From positions 4,155,001 through 4,219,000 of the forward strand of contig NZ_CP015637.1 of assembly GCF_001708445.1 (NCBI RefSeq): 64,000 bases of DNA, in the 5' to 3' direction. Under the pieces are notes generated by a model. That model was not told the origin of the DNA. It saw only the letters and a list, made by a program, of their open reading frames with translations, and did no database searches. Below, piece by piece: positions 44,098 to 55,485 of the stretch. Position 1 is the first letter of the stretch, and each line of letters starts with the position of its first letter. A program made the translations under genes and the position numbers. Source of the DNA: Pseudomonas fluorescens. GTDB lineage: Bacteria; Pseudomonadota; Gammaproteobacteria; Pseudomonadales; Pseudomonadaceae.

Positions 44098-45411
44098 ATG
44101 AATACCCTCGCCCAACTCAAGGCCGGCCAACTGGCCGGTATCACGCGCCTGGACCTGTCCTGCGGGCTGACTGAATTCCCCCGGGAAATCTTCGAACTGG
44201 CCGACTCCCTGGAAATCCTCAACCTCAGCGGCAACGCCCTGAGCAGCCTGCCGGATGACCTGCATCGCCTGCCGCACCTGCGCGTACTGTTCTGCTCGGA
44301 CAACGCCTTTACGGAACTGCCCGAATGCCTGGGCCAGTGCGCCAAACTGAGCATGATCGGCTTCAAGGCCAACCAGATCCGCCACGTACCGGCGGCCGCG
44401 CTGCCGCCGCAGTTGCGCTGGCTGATCCTCACCGATAACCGCATCAGCCAACTGCCCGACGAACTGGGCCAGCGGCCGTTGCTGCAAAAACTGATGCTGG
44501 CCGGCAACCAACTCGCGCATTTGCCGCCGAGCCTGGCCAACTGCCAGAACCTTGAGCTGATCCGCATCGCCTCCAACCGTCTGACCCGCTTGCCCGAATG
44601 GCTGCTGACACTGCCGAGCCTGACCTGGCTGGCCTACGCCGGCAACCCGGTGGAAATGGCGGTTGACGTGGCCGCCGACGACGCGACACCGGATATTCCC
44701 TGGTCGCAACTGGCGCTCGCCGACGTGCTCGGGGAAGGTGCCTCCGGAGTGATTCGCAAGGCCATGTGGCAACCTGAGGCCAAGCCCGTCGCGGTCAAAC
44801 TCTATAAAGGCGCCATCACCAGCGACGGCTCGCCATTGCATGAAATGCAGGCCTGCATCGCGGCCGGGCAGCACCCCAACCTGATCAAGGTCGAAGGCCG
44901 TGTGGTGGGCCACCCCGACGGCCAGGCCGCGCTGGTGATGGACCTGATCGAACCGAGCTACCGTAACCTCGCCGCCCTGCCCAGCCTCGCGTCCTGCACC
45001 CGCGACATCTACGACCCTGCTACCCGCTTCAGCCTCGCCGTGGCATTGCGCATGGCGCGGGGCATCGCCTCGGTGGCCGCACACCTGCACCGGCACGGCA
45101 TCACCCATGGTGACCTGTACGGCCACAATATCCTGTGGAATGCGGCGGGTGATTGCCTGCTGGGGGATTTTGGCGCCGCGTCATTCCATGCCACGGCAGA
45201 TACCCTGGAGACCAGGGCGTTGCAGCGCATTGAAGTGCGGGCGTTCGGGGTGTTGCTCGGGGAGTTTCTGGAGCGGATTGACACGGGTTTGAGCGACGAC
45301 ACGCGTCAGGTGCTAGAAGGCTTGCAGGCGCGCTGCTGCCAGCCGGAGGTGTTGGCACGGCCGAGTTTCGAGGAAGTCGAAGCGCTGCTGCAATCTATCC
45401 CACACCCCTGA
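44098..45411 (+). CDS. Leucine-rich-repeat Ser/Thr-type protein kinase
   Basis: This 437-residue soluble protein has an LRR domain and a kinase domain. Residues ~15-185 hold about eight leucine-rich repeats of the L-x-x-L-x-L-x-x-N-x-L-x-x-L-P type. Residues ~205-437 form a eukaryotic-like kinase: Gly-loop LGEGASGVIRK (211-221), VAVK with Lys234, alpha-C Glu249, catalytic loop HGDLYGHN (337-344, His-Gly-Asp instead of His-Arg-Asp) and DFG at 357-359. All catalytic residues are present, so it may be active. The partner and role are unknown. There is no signal peptide. GTG 44083 is an alternative start. It probably shares a transcript with the ZapE-like gene. Confidence 0.9.
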   Translation: MNTLAQLKAGQLAGITRLDLSCGLTEFPREIFELADSLEILNLSGNALSSLPDDLHRLPHLRVLFCSDNAFTELPECLGQCAKLSMIGFKANQIRHVPAAALPPQLRWLILTDNRISQLPDELGQRPLLQKLMLAGNQLAHLPPSLANCQNLELIRIASNRLTRLPEWLLTLPSLTWLAYAGNPVEMAVDVAADDATPDIPWSQLALADVLGEGASGVIRKAMWQPEAKPVAVKLYKGAITSDGSPLHEMQACIAAGQHPNLIKVEGRVVGHPDGQAALVMDLIEPSYRNLAALPSLASCTRDIYDPATRFSLAVALRMARGIASVAAHLHRHGITHGDLYGHNILWNAAGDCLLGDFGAASFHATADTLETRALQRIEVRAFGVLLGEFLERIDTGLSDDTRQVLEGLQARCCQPEVLARPSFEEVEALLQSIPHP

Positions 45412-45424
45412 ACCGAATGTGGGA

Positions 45425-45504
45425 GCAAGCCCCCTCCCACACTGGATTGCTGGTGGCAGGTAGAAAGCAGCCCGGCTGTGGATCTCGTGGATACCGCCAA
45501 TCCC
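45425..45504. repeat. 80-base dispersed repeat, copy 2
   Basis: These bases align without gaps to 6356-6435 (about 70 of 80 identical). The copy begins inside a degenerate REP arm (GCAAGCCCCCTCCCACA). Another REP-like end, AGCCCCCTCCCACATT, occurs at 45592-45607. The gap 45412-45632 holds only these repeats. Confidence 0.7.
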
Positions 45505-45632
45505 CTGAGGGAGATGTCGAGCTTTAGCGAGGCTTCGAAGGCGGTGGCACGGTTGGCAGGTGTGTTGGCTGACCCACTGCCATCGCGAGCCAGCCCCCTC
45601 CCACATTCAAGCCGAGCTTATTCAGCTCTCAA

Positions 45633-46340
45633 TCAGCCTGCCAAGCCGACGAACATATCCTGCACGTCGTCATGGTTGTCCAGACCTTCGAGGAAGGCTT
45701 CGACTTCCGCCATCTGCGCGTCGGTCAAGCCGCTCACCGGGTTTTTCGAGATGTAGCCCAGCTTGGCCGACAGTACGGTGAAGCCCTGCTCCGGCAAGGC
45801 TTTTTGCACGGCGTCCAGGTCGGTGGTCTCGGTAATGAACAGGGTGGTGCCTTCTTCTTCACCTTCTTCGAAGTCCTGGGCGCCGGCTTCAATCGCGGCC
45901 ATTTCCGGATCAGCGTCCGGGCTGTCCGGCGACGCTTCGATCAGGCCAACGTGGTTGAAGTCCCAGGCCACGGAGCCGGAAGCCCCCAGTTGGCCCTTAC
46001 GGAAGGCCACGCGGATTTCCGCCACGGTGCGGTTGATGTTGTCGGTGACGCACTCGACGATCAACGGCACCTGGTGCGGGGCGAACCCTTCGTAGGTCAC
46101 CCGGTGGTACTGCACGGTTTCACCCAGCAGGCCGGCACCTTTCTTGATGGCGCGGTCCAGGGTTTCCTTGGGCATCGAAGCCTTTTTGGCCTGCTCCACC
46201 ACCAGACGCAGGTGGGCGTTGGTCGCCGTGTCGGCGCCATTGCGCGCGGCGATGGTGATCTCTTTCACCAGCTTGCCGAAGATCTTGCCCTTGGCATTGG
46301 CTGCCGCTTCTTTATGTTTGACTTTCCACTGTGCGCCCAT
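45633..46340 (-). CDS. YebC/PmpR-family protein (paralog)
   Basis: This 235-residue protein has [28 protein letters not shown] at the start and [16 protein letters not shown] in the middle, the signature of the YebC/PmpR/TACO1 family. Members act as DNA-binding regulators or as translation factors that ease ribosome stalling at proline runs. Pseudomonads usually have one yebC beside ruvC; this copy is elsewhere and its N-terminus (QWKVK instead of HSKWANIKH) marks the YeeN-like paralog group. It is monocistronic. Confidence 0.9.
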   Translation of the reverse strand: MGAQWKVKHKEAAANAKGKIFGKLVKEITIAARNGADTATNAHLRLVVEQAKKASMPKETLDRAIKKGAGLLGETVQYHRVTYEGFAPHQVPLIVECVTDNINRTVAEIRVAFRKGQLGASGSVAWDFNHVGLIEASPDSPDADPEMAAIEAGAQDFEEGEEEGTTLFITETTDLDAVQKALPEQGFTVLSAKLGYISKNPVSGLTDAQMAEVEAFLEGLDNHDDVQDMFVGLAG

Positions 46341-46449
46341 GACTCACTCTCTTCTCGTCCATCGCGCCGAAACGTCTACTGGCCGGCGCTTTGGGGGCAG
46401 AGTTTATAGGGCAAAAACGCTCTGATCCACCAAAAACCGGCCATACCCC

Positions 46450-47358
46450 TCAGGTTCGCAAGGGTTTGATCGTCGCATCCTGCTCCGGCACCAAGCCCCT
46501 CATCGGCGCCAGCTCGAAGAACGCCTGAATCAAACGCAACGACCGGCGCCGCTCCATGCACCCGAGCATATGCCGGTTCAGCAGCCCCTCGCCGCGGATC
46601 GGCACCGCCTGCACGCGCGGGTCCTGGCTGACCTCCATCGACGACACCACGCCAACCCCCAATTCAGCCGCGACGGCTTCGGTCACCGCCTCGCGGCTGT
46701 CCAGTTCCAGCAACACCCTGGGTTGCACATTGGTCGCCAGGCAGGCGTCGTCGAAGGTGCGTCGGGTGATGGAGCCGGGCTCGCGCAGCACCATGATCAC
46801 CTCGTTCAATTGCTCCAGGCCAATGCCCTTGGGCAGCGTCGCCCACGGGTGGCTGGCCGGTACCAACGCGCAAATCCGCGACTCGCCCAAGGGGTGCAGG
46901 TGCAAGCCATTGCGCGGCTCCGCCTCAGTCAGCACCGCTACATCCACGTGCTCGGCCAGCAACGCCGCCAGGGTTTCCTGGGCATTGCCCAAGCGCAGGT
47001 TGACGGTGATGCCGGGGTAACGCGCACGCAGGCTGGCAATCATCGGCATCACCAGGTGCGGGCCGTCCGCCGCCACTTCCAGGCGCCCGGAGAGCAATTG
47101 TCGATTGGCCTCCAGCAGGGTCTGCGCCTCGTCGACCAGGCCGAAGATCGCGCGCGTGATCGCCGCCAGGCGCGCGCCCTCCTCGGTCAACTCGACCCGC
47201 CGCGCCGTGCGACGCAACAGCGGGATCTGGTAGTGCTCCTCCAGGGCCTTGATATGCCCGGTGACCGCCGGCTGGCTGATGAACAGCCGCGCTGCCGCAC
47301 GGGTAAAGCTACCCTCGCGGGCCACGGCATCGAATGCGCGCAATTGGAACAGGTTCAT
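46450..47358 (-). CDS. LysR regulator of aminoethylphosphonate use
   Basis: This 302-residue LTTR has its helix-turn-helix in AVAREGSFTRAAARLFISQPAVTGHIKALE and its effector domain from about residue 90. The ATG at 47358 starts the conserved region; the open frame to 47574 lies in the promoter gap and phnW. It is divergent from phnW-phnX, so it most likely activates them in response to 2-aminoethylphosphonate. A T-N11-A type site lies just upstream at 47372-47392. Confidence 0.9.
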   Translation of the reverse strand: MNLFQLRAFDAVAREGSFTRAAARLFISQPAVTGHIKALEEHYQIPLLRRTARRVELTEEGARLAAITRAIFGLVDEAQTLLEANRQLLSGRLEVAADGPHLVMPMIASLRARYPGITVNLRLGNAQETLAALLAEHVDVAVLTEAEPRNGLHLHPLGESRICALVPASHPWATLPKGIGLEQLNEVIMVLREPGSITRRTFDDACLATNVQPRVLLELDSREAVTEAVAAELGVGVVSSMEVSQDPRVQAVPIRGEGLLNRHMLGCMERRRSLRLIQAFFELAPMRGLVPEQDATIKPLRT

Positions 47359-47371
47359 GGGGATTGACCTG

Positions 47372-47392
47372 GCTATCGGCCTGACTGATAGC
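47372..47392. promoter_or_regulatory. LysR-type binding site before phnW
   Basis: GCTATC (47372-47377) and GATAGC (47387-47392) are inverted over 9 bases and contain the ATC-N9-GAT (T-N11-A) motif of LysR operators. The site is 14 bases from the LysR start and 92 bases from the phnW start, the usual place for a recognition site used for both autorepression and activation. Confidence 0.65.
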
Positions 47393-47483
47393 TCGCATAA
47401 CAACAAACAATTTGATTGATAACAAGCCAAACTGCAATTTAGGCGCCGTAGCTTCACCCCCAAACAGCTTGCAAGGACTTGAG

Positions 47484-48593
47484 ATGAGCACTGCCGCGCC
47501 GATCCTGCTGACACCTGGCCCCTTGACCACCTCTGCCCGCACTCGCCAGGCAATGATGGTGGATTGGGGGTCATGGGATGACCGTTTCAACCAACTCACT
47601 GCCAGCACCTGCGCGCAACTGCTGGCGATCCTCAACGGTGCCGAAAGCCACCATTGCATCCCCTTGCAGGGCAGCGGCACCTTCGCCGTCGAAGCCGCCA
47701 TCGGCACCCTGGTGCCCCGCGACGGCAAGGTGCTGGTGCTGATCAACGGCGCCTATGGCAAACGCCTGGCGAAGATCTGTGAAGTACTCGGCCGTACGTT
47801 CAGCACCTTTGCGACCGCCGAGGACGAACCCACTACCGCCGCCGACGTCGACCGCCTGCTGCACGCCGACCCGGCCATCACCCACGTCGCCTTGATCCAC
47901 TGCGAAACCAGCACCGGCATTCTGAATCCGCTGCCGCAGATCGCCGAGGTGGTCAAACGCCACGGCAAGCGCCTGATCGTCGACGCCATGAGCTCGTTCG
48001 GCGCACTGCCGATCGATGCCCGCCAAGTGCCGTTCGAGGCGTTGATCGCCGCCTCGGGCAAATGCCTGGAGGGCGTGCCCGGCATGGGCTTTGTCTTCGC
48101 CGAAAAACAGGCGCTGGCCGCCGCCCAAGGCAACTGCCACTCCCTGGCGATGGACCTGTTCGAGCAGCACAGCTACATGGCCAAGACCGGCCAGTGGCGC
48201 TTCACCCCGCCCACCCACGTGGTCGCCGCCCTGCACGAAGCGCTGCTGCACTACCACGAAGAGGGCGGCCTGCCCGCGCGCCATCAGCGCTACGCCAATA
48301 ACTGCCAGGCGTTGCTCGACGGCATGGCCGAACTGGGCCTGCGCAGCTTCCTGCCGGCAGCGATCCAGGCGCCGATCATCGTCACCTTCCACGCGCCAAA
48401 AGACCCGCGCTACCAGTTCAAGGCGTTCTATGAACGGGTCAAGGCCAAGGGTTTCATTCTGTATCCCGGCAAATTGACCGAGGTCGAGACCTTCCGCGTC
48501 GGCTGCATCGGCCACGTCGATATCGCCGAGATGCAGGCGGCGGTGGCGGCGGTCGCCCAGGTGCTGCAAGAGATGGAAGTGTTGGACATTTGA
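47484..48593 (+). CDS. phnW: 2-aminoethylphosphonate:pyruvate transaminase
   Basis: This 369-residue PLP-dependent class V aminotransferase converts 2-aminoethylphosphonate and pyruvate to phosphonoacetaldehyde and alanine. [18 protein letters not shown] is the family N-terminus. [13 protein letters not shown] carries the PLP-binding Asp, and [15 protein letters not shown] the Schiff-base Lys. ATG 47484 is chosen because the conserved N-terminus begins there. phnX follows 30 bases downstream and takes the product. Confidence 0.96.
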   Translation: MSTAAPILLTPGPLTTSARTRQAMMVDWGSWDDRFNQLTASTCAQLLAILNGAESHHCIPLQGSGTFAVEAAIGTLVPRDGKVLVLINGAYGKRLAKICEVLGRTFSTFATAEDEPTTAADVDRLLHADPAITHVALIHCETSTGILNPLPQIAEVVKRHGKRLIVDAMSSFGALPIDARQVPFEALIAASGKCLEGVPGMGFVFAEKQALAAAQGNCHSLAMDLFEQHSYMAKTGQWRFTPPTHVVAALHEALLHYHEEGGLPARHQRYANNCQALLDGMAELGLRSFLPAAIQAPIIVTFHAPKDPRYQFKAFYERVKAKGFILYPGKLTEVETFRVGCIGHVDIAEMQAAVAAVAQVLQEMEVLDI

Positions 48594-48622
48594 TTCTCCC
48601 CATGACCCACAGGATTCGACCC

Positions 48623-49450
48623 ATGAACTATCAAACCCCCAACACCCTCCAGGCCGTCATCCTCGACTGGGCTGGCACCGTAGTCGACTTCGGTTCGTTC
48701 GCCCCCACGCAGATCTTTGTCGAAGCCTTCGCCGAGTTCGACGTGCCCGTCTCGATCGAAGAAGCCCGTGGCCCGATGGGCATGGGCAAGTGGGACCATA
48801 TCCGCACCCTCTGCGACCAACCGGCGGTCGCCGAGCGCTACCGCAAGGTGTTCGGCCGCACGCCCAGCGATGACGACGTCACCGCCATCTACCAGCGCTT
48901 CATGCCCTTGCAGATCGAGAAAATCGCCGCACACTCGGCCCTGATCCCCGGCGCCCTCGACACCATCGCGGCGCTGCGTGCACAGGGGATCAAGATCGGT
49001 TCCTGCTCGGGCTACCCCAAGCCAGTGATGGACAAGGTTGTCGCCCTGGCGGCCCGCAACGGCTATAGCGCCGACCACGTGGTTGCCACCGACGAAGTCC
49101 CCAATGGCCGTCCATGGCCGGCCCAGGCCCTGGCCAACGTGATCGCGCTGGGCATTGACGATGTGGCGGCCTGCGTCAAGGTCGACGACACCGTCCCGGG
49201 CATTCTCGAAGGCCGCCGCGCCGGGATGTGGACCGTGGCCCTGACCTGCTCCGGCAACGCCCTGGGCCTGACCTACGCGCAATTTCGCGCACTGGACAGC
49301 GCCACCCTGGCCAGCGAACGCACGCGCATCGAGACGCTGTTCCAAGCCTCGCGCCCGCACTACCTGATCGACACCATCAGCGACCTGCCGGCGGTGATCA
49401 CGGACATCAACCAGCGCCTGGCACGCGGTGAAATGCCGCAAGCGCACTGA
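48623..49450 (+). CDS. phnX: Phosphonoacetaldehyde hydrolase
   Basis: This 275-residue HAD-superfamily enzyme splits the C-P bond of phosphonoacetaldehyde to acetaldehyde and phosphate. [15 protein letters not shown] holds the nucleophile Asp (DWAGT). The cap-domain Lys that forms a Schiff base lies in [26 protein letters not shown] and [11 protein letters not shown] complete the HAD motifs. With PhnW it gives a two-step pathway for using ciliatine as phosphorus source. ATG 48623 is preferred over 48590. Confidence 0.96.
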   Translation: MNYQTPNTLQAVILDWAGTVVDFGSFAPTQIFVEAFAEFDVPVSIEEARGPMGMGKWDHIRTLCDQPAVAERYRKVFGRTPSDDDVTAIYQRFMPLQIEKIAAHSALIPGALDTIAALRAQGIKIGSCSGYPKPVMDKVVALAARNGYSADHVVATDEVPNGRPWPAQALANVIALGIDDVAACVKVDDTVPGILEGRRAGMWTVALTCSGNALGLTYAQFRALDSATLASERTRIETLFQASRPHYLIDTISDLPAVITDINQRLARGEMPQAH

Positions 49451-49564
49451 TCAAGGTCAACACAACGGCATTCGCGTCGGGCAAATCCGGCAAAACAGGC
49501 TTACAGTAAAAGGACTTCGTCGCCAAAGAACGGAGGTTTGCCCTGATGAGTGAGGAAGAAAGCG

Positions 49565-50110
49565 ATGCCGTGGAAAAATTCCGATACACGCTACAGCACC
49601 ATGTCGATTGCGTTGCACTGGTTGATGGTGGTGTTGCTGGCGGTGGTCTACGCCTGCATTGAGTTTCGCGGGATCTTTCCCAAAGGCAGTGGCGGGCGGG
49701 CGTTGATCGTCGAAATGCACTTCATGTTCGGCCTGACCGTGTTTGTGCTGGTGTGGCTGCGCCTGTTTGCACGCAGCCTGGGCGTTGCACCGAAGATCGT
49801 TCCGGCCCCCCCGCCATGGCAGTCCTCGCTGGCGACCCTGATGCATCTGGCGCTGTACGTGTTCATGATCGGCATGCCGATCGCCGGTTGGCTGATCGTC
49901 AGCGCCCAAGGGCATTCCGTGATGTTCTACGGGGTCGAGTTACCGCCGCTGATCGGTGAAAACAAGGACCTGGCCAAGCAGATCAAGGAATGGCACGAAC
50001 TGGGCGGTTCGATCGGTTATTGGTTGATCGGGCTGCACGCGGTGGCCGGCCTTTACCACCATTACTTCATGCGCGATAACACGGTGTTGCGCATGATGCC
50101 CAAGCGCTAG
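49565..50110 (+). CDS. Cytochrome b561
   Basis: This 181-residue membrane protein has four helices and heme His residues in MSIALHWLMVVLLAV, LIVEMHFMFGLT and GLHAVAGLYHHYFM. It belongs to the CybB-like family, which transfers electrons from the quinone pool. The start has AGGAAG 6-8 bases upstream of ATG 49565. It is convergent with, and overlaps at the stop, the PLP deaminase gene (50107-50110). A different paralog lies at 39.7 kb. Confidence 0.92.
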   Translation: MPWKNSDTRYSTMSIALHWLMVVLLAVVYACIEFRGIFPKGSGGRALIVEMHFMFGLTVFVLVWLRLFARSLGVAPKIVPAPPPWQSSLATLMHLALYVFMIGMPIAGWLIVSAQGHSVMFYGVELPPLIGENKDLAKQIKEWHELGGSIGYWLIGLHAVAGLYHHYFMRDNTVLRMMPKR

Positions 50111-50997
50111 GCGCCAATCCCACGACGGCCCTGCAAGCCGCCCGTATGGATGAAGATCAGGCGAGTGCCGCGACCGAAGCGTCCGGCCTCGACCTGTTGC
50201 TTCAACGCCAGCAACGCCTTGCCGGTGTACAGCGGCTCGAGCGGCACACCGCAGGCCTGTTCGGTGGCGTCGATAAAGTCGAGCAGGAGTGGGTCAACCT
50301 TGGCAAACCCGCCCCGGCTGGCGTCCAGCAGCTCATATCCCTGCTGCACGATGGCCTGCACGTTTTGCGCGACACCGTGATCATCCGGCACCGCCATTGC
50401 GCCAAACACCGGATGCGCACCAGCCTCTGCCAGCACCAGGCCCGCCAGGGTGGTGCCAGTGCCCGCCGCCAGCCACCAGGCCGTGTAATCCGCCCACCCC
50501 AGGTTGCCCAACTGCGCGCGAGCCTGCTCGACCAACACGCCACACCCCGACGCCCCGCAGAGCGTGCCGCCGCCTTCGGGCACAGGATGTAAGTCCGGAT
50601 ACTGCTCACGCCATGGCGCCCAGAATCCAGGTTGGTGGCGTGCGCGATAGCCGCCATACCCCAGCCAATGCAACTGCATGCCGAAGGCTTTCAGGTCGAT
50701 CACGGTGGGGGTGTCTTGAGGATGGCCGCGCAACAGGCCGACGGTAGGGAAACCGAAGCGTTTGCCCGCCGCCGCCAGCGCGTGCAAATGGTTGGAGTGC
50801 GCTCCGCCCAGGCTGATGATTCCGTTCGCACCGGCCTGTTGCGCCTGGGCCAAGTGCCCGGTGAGCTTGAACCACTTGTTGCCGCTGATCAGCGGGTCGA
50901 TGCGGTCCAGGCGCAGCACGGCCAGTTCAACCCCGTTCAGCCAGTCCAGCGGCAAGGGTTCAAGCGGCGCACAGGGAAGCCAATCGAAGGGACCCAT
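50107..50997 (-). CDS. PLP-dependent deaminase, ACC deaminase/D-Cys desulfhydrase
   Basis: This 296-residue fold-type II PLP enzyme has its Schiff-base Lys in SGNKWFKLTGH and nearby SLGGAHSNHLHALAAAG. The phosphate-binding AAGTGTTLAGL follows later. It resembles the 1-aminocyclopropane-1-carboxylate deaminase/D-cysteine desulfhydrase group. Sequence alone does not separate the two, and true AcdS proteins are longer (~338). The start is uncertain: no ribosome site precedes ATG 50997, and the open frame continues to 51129 across a terminator. Confidence 0.82.
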   Translation of the reverse strand: MGPFDWLPCAPLEPLPLDWLNGVELAVLRLDRIDPLISGNKWFKLTGHLAQAQQAGANGIISLGGAHSNHLHALAAAGKRFGFPTVGLLRGHPQDTPTVIDLKAFGMQLHWLGYGGYRARHQPGFWAPWREQYPDLHPVPEGGGTLCGASGCGVLVEQARAQLGNLGWADYTAWWLAAGTGTTLAGLVLAEAGAHPVFGAMAVPDDHGVAQNVQAIVQQGYELLDASRGGFAKVDPLLLDFIDATEQACGVPLEPLYTGKALLALKQQVEAGRFGRGTRLIFIHTGGLQGRRGIGA

Positions 50998-51015
50998 CGG
51001 GGGAACATCTGCATG

Positions 51016-51044
51016 AAAAAGGGGCGGTAGTCTAACACCGCCCC
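51016..51044 (-). terminator. Terminator of fadH
   Basis: On the minus strand GGGGCGGT (51044-51037), loop, ACCGCCCC (51028-51021) and TTTTT (51020-51016) form a standard intrinsic terminator. It starts 12 bases after the fadH stop and separates fadH from the deaminase gene. Confidence 0.88.
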
Positions 51045-51055
51045 GCCTCGGTTCC

Positions 51056-53170
<2,115 letters not shown>

Positions 53171-53307
53171 CTAAGAGGCGAGGGATGACGGCTCAATGAC
53201 TGAAACTGACAAGTTATTGATCCAAATGCACAGTGCCCCTTGGCAAGCCGGGGCATGGGCCCTACCCTAGGTGCGAACCCTGCACTTGGTCCGTTGTCTG
53301 TTCCCCC

Positions 53308-54438
53308 ATGCGTAAACTTCTCGTTCTTACCGTCACCATGGCCCTGGTTGCCGCCATCGCCGCGTATCTGGTCTGGACCCAGGAGCGCCCCGTGGCGCAT
53401 TACCTGTCCGACCTGCGCATTACCCTGGCCGTCAACGAAGGCCAGCCGGCCGACCGCGGCAATCTGCTGGGCATCCAGCCCGAGCTGTTCCCCGCTGACT
53501 ACCAGAGCCTGGAACGCCTGCACCTGAAGCTGGCGGCCTACCTGCAAAAAGCCCGCGACCAGGGGCTGATCAATGAAAAGACCATCGTGGTGCTGCCGGA
53601 ACACATCGGCACCTGGCTGATGCTCGGCGGTGAGAAAAACGAGCTGTACCAAGCGCCCCATGTCAAAGATGCGATGAATTGGCTGTCGATCAGCAACCCG
53701 TTGCAGTTCCTGCGGGCCTGGATCAGCGCCACCGGCGATAACCGCATGGACGATGCCTACCTGCGCATGAAAGCCCCGGAGATGGCGCGCGATTACCAGG
53801 TACTGTTCGGCGGCCTGGCCAAGGAATTTGGCGTGACCCTGGTGGCCGGCTCCATCGCCCTGCCCAACCCCAGCGTCCGCCAAGGTCACTTGCAGGTCGG
53901 CCATGGTGCGCTGTACAACGCCAGCCTGGTGTTTGCCGCCGACGGTTTGCCCGTGGGCCAGCCGCAACGCCAGCTCTACCCGATCTACGATGAGCGCGGT
54001 TTTATCGAGCCGGGCGATGAAACCATCGTCAGCGTAGTCGACACCCCGGCTGGACGCCTGGGTATCCTGATCGGCAGTGACAGCTGGTACCCGGACAACT
54101 ATCGCAAGCTCAACGAACAAGGCGCACAGCTGATCGCGGTGCCGGCGTTTGTCATCGGTCGCGACACCTGGGACCGCCCATGGCGTGGCTTCAAAAGTGT
54201 GTCCACCCCACCGGAAATCAGCCTCAAGCCCGAAGAGCTCAGCGAGGGCGAGGCCTGGCGCCGTCTCACCCTCATCAGCCAGCCCGCCATCAGCCAGGCC
54301 AGCGCCGGCATGAGCGTGTTCCTGCGTGGGCAGTTCTGGGACCTGGGCACTGCCGGGCACAGTTTCCTCAGCAGCAACGGGCAAATCATCGCCGACGGCG
54401 ACGCCCGCGGCGCACGCCTGCTGAATATCTGGTTGTAA
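53308..54438 (+). CDS. Nitrilase-fold protein without a cysteine nucleophile
   Basis: This 376-residue protein has an N-terminal membrane anchor (residues 4-23), so the body is probably periplasmic. The fold is carbon-nitrogen hydrolase: VVLPEHIG supplies the Glu98 position, and GRLGILIGSDSWYPD (250-263) lies where the nucleophile elbow GxxICYE is expected. The protein contains no Cys at all, and the usual catalytic Lys position reads QPQRQLYP. It is therefore a pseudo-enzyme or uses a different chemistry. It lies 4 bases before an AraC-type gene on the same strand, so they form an operon. Confidence 0.8.
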   Translation: MRKLLVLTVTMALVAAIAAYLVWTQERPVAHYLSDLRITLAVNEGQPADRGNLLGIQPELFPADYQSLERLHLKLAAYLQKARDQGLINEKTIVVLPEHIGTWLMLGGEKNELYQAPHVKDAMNWLSISNPLQFLRAWISATGDNRMDDAYLRMKAPEMARDYQVLFGGLAKEFGVTLVAGSIALPNPSVRQGHLQVGHGALYNASLVFAADGLPVGQPQRQLYPIYDERGFIEPGDETIVSVVDTPAGRLGILIGSDSWYPDNYRKLNEQGAQLIAVPAFVIGRDTWDRPWRGFKSVSTPPEISLKPEELSEGEAWRRLTLISQPAISQASAGMSVFLRGQFWDLGTAGHSFLSSNGQIIADGDARGARLLNIWL

Positions 54439-54442
54439 TGCC

Positions 54443-55477
54443 GTGAAACCGGTGCGCCTGGGGGATCTGTCGGTGGGCTTCGTGCACACCCTGGCCGACG
54501 CAATCCACAGCCACGGCCTCGACCCGCAACCCCTGCTGCTGCAATACGGCCTTGACCCGGCACGCCTCGCCGAAGCGGGCGCGCGCTTGTCGATCCCGCG
54601 CTATATGCGCCTGGGCCATGCCGCCATCCAACTCACCGGCGACCCGGCCCTGGGCCTGCGCATGGGCCAACTCAGTCGCTTGAGCCAGGCCGGCCTGGCC
54701 GGGGTCACGGCCGCCCAGGCCCCCAACGTGCGTGAAGCGGCGCGCACCCTCACACGCTTCGAAGCGCTGTACGGTTCCAACTATCGCGGGCAATCGAGTT
54801 TTCATGAGGATGCCGAAGGCGCCTGGCTGCGCTTCTATTCCATCAGCCCCTACAACGCCTACAACCGCTTTGTGGTGGACTCGATCATCGCCGGGTGGCT
54901 GCACCAACTGTCGAGCCTGGCCCAGCAACCGGTGCAGGCACAGCGCATCGAGATTGAATTCGACGCCCCCGAGTACAGCGACCAGTACAACGTGCTGGGT
55001 GACGGCCTGGTCCACTTCGGCGCCGACATCAATCAACTGCGTCTCAGCCAACAAACCCTGGCCCTGCGCAACCCACAGCACTGTCCAAGCACGTGGCAAC
55101 TCTTGCTGCAATTGTGTGAAAGGGAATTGGAGCAGTTGACTCGCACCCGCAGCCTGCGCGAGCGCATTACCCGGTTGCTCGGGCCGATGCTCAATGGTGG
55201 CCGGGAACCCGACCTGGAAGAAGTGGCGGCACGCTTGAAGCTACCCACCTGGACGCTACGCCGCAAACTGGCCGAAGAAGGCACTCAGTTTCGCGCAATC
55301 CTCAACGACACCCGCCGCGACCTGGCCATGACTTACATTCGCGATACGGAACTGGCGTTCGGCGAGATCGCCTATTTGCTCGGTTTTGCCTCGGCCCAAG
55401 CCTTTCAACGGGCGTTCAGGCGGTGGAACAACCAGACCCCAGGGGAATTTCGCCGCAGTCAGCGGCACTCCGCCTGA
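54443..55477 (+). CDS. AraC-family regulator, ArmR/OruR-like
   Basis: This 344-residue protein starts with a ligand-sensing arabinose-binding-type domain (QPLLLQYGLDPARLAEAGARL, then RYMRLGHAAIQLTGDPALGL). It ends with the AraC double helix-turn-helix: LEEVAARLKLPTWTLRRKLAEEG, and ELAFGEIAYLLGFASAQAFQ with RWNNQTPGEFRR. The start is GTG 54443, directly after the nitrilase-like stop, which points to co-transcription. The target may be that operon or fadH; nothing proves which. Confidence 0.88.
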   Translation: MKPVRLGDLSVGFVHTLADAIHSHGLDPQPLLLQYGLDPARLAEAGARLSIPRYMRLGHAAIQLTGDPALGLRMGQLSRLSQAGLAGVTAAQAPNVREAARTLTRFEALYGSNYRGQSSFHEDAEGAWLRFYSISPYNAYNRFVVDSIIAGWLHQLSSLAQQPVQAQRIEIEFDAPEYSDQYNVLGDGLVHFGADINQLRLSQQTLALRNPQHCPSTWQLLLQLCERELEQLTRTRSLRERITRLLGPMLNGGREPDLEEVAARLKLPTWTLRRKLAEEGTQFRAILNDTRRDLAMTYIRDTELAFGEIAYLLGFASAQAFQRAFRRWNNQTPGEFRRSQRHSA

Positions 55478-55485
55478 AGTCGGTC

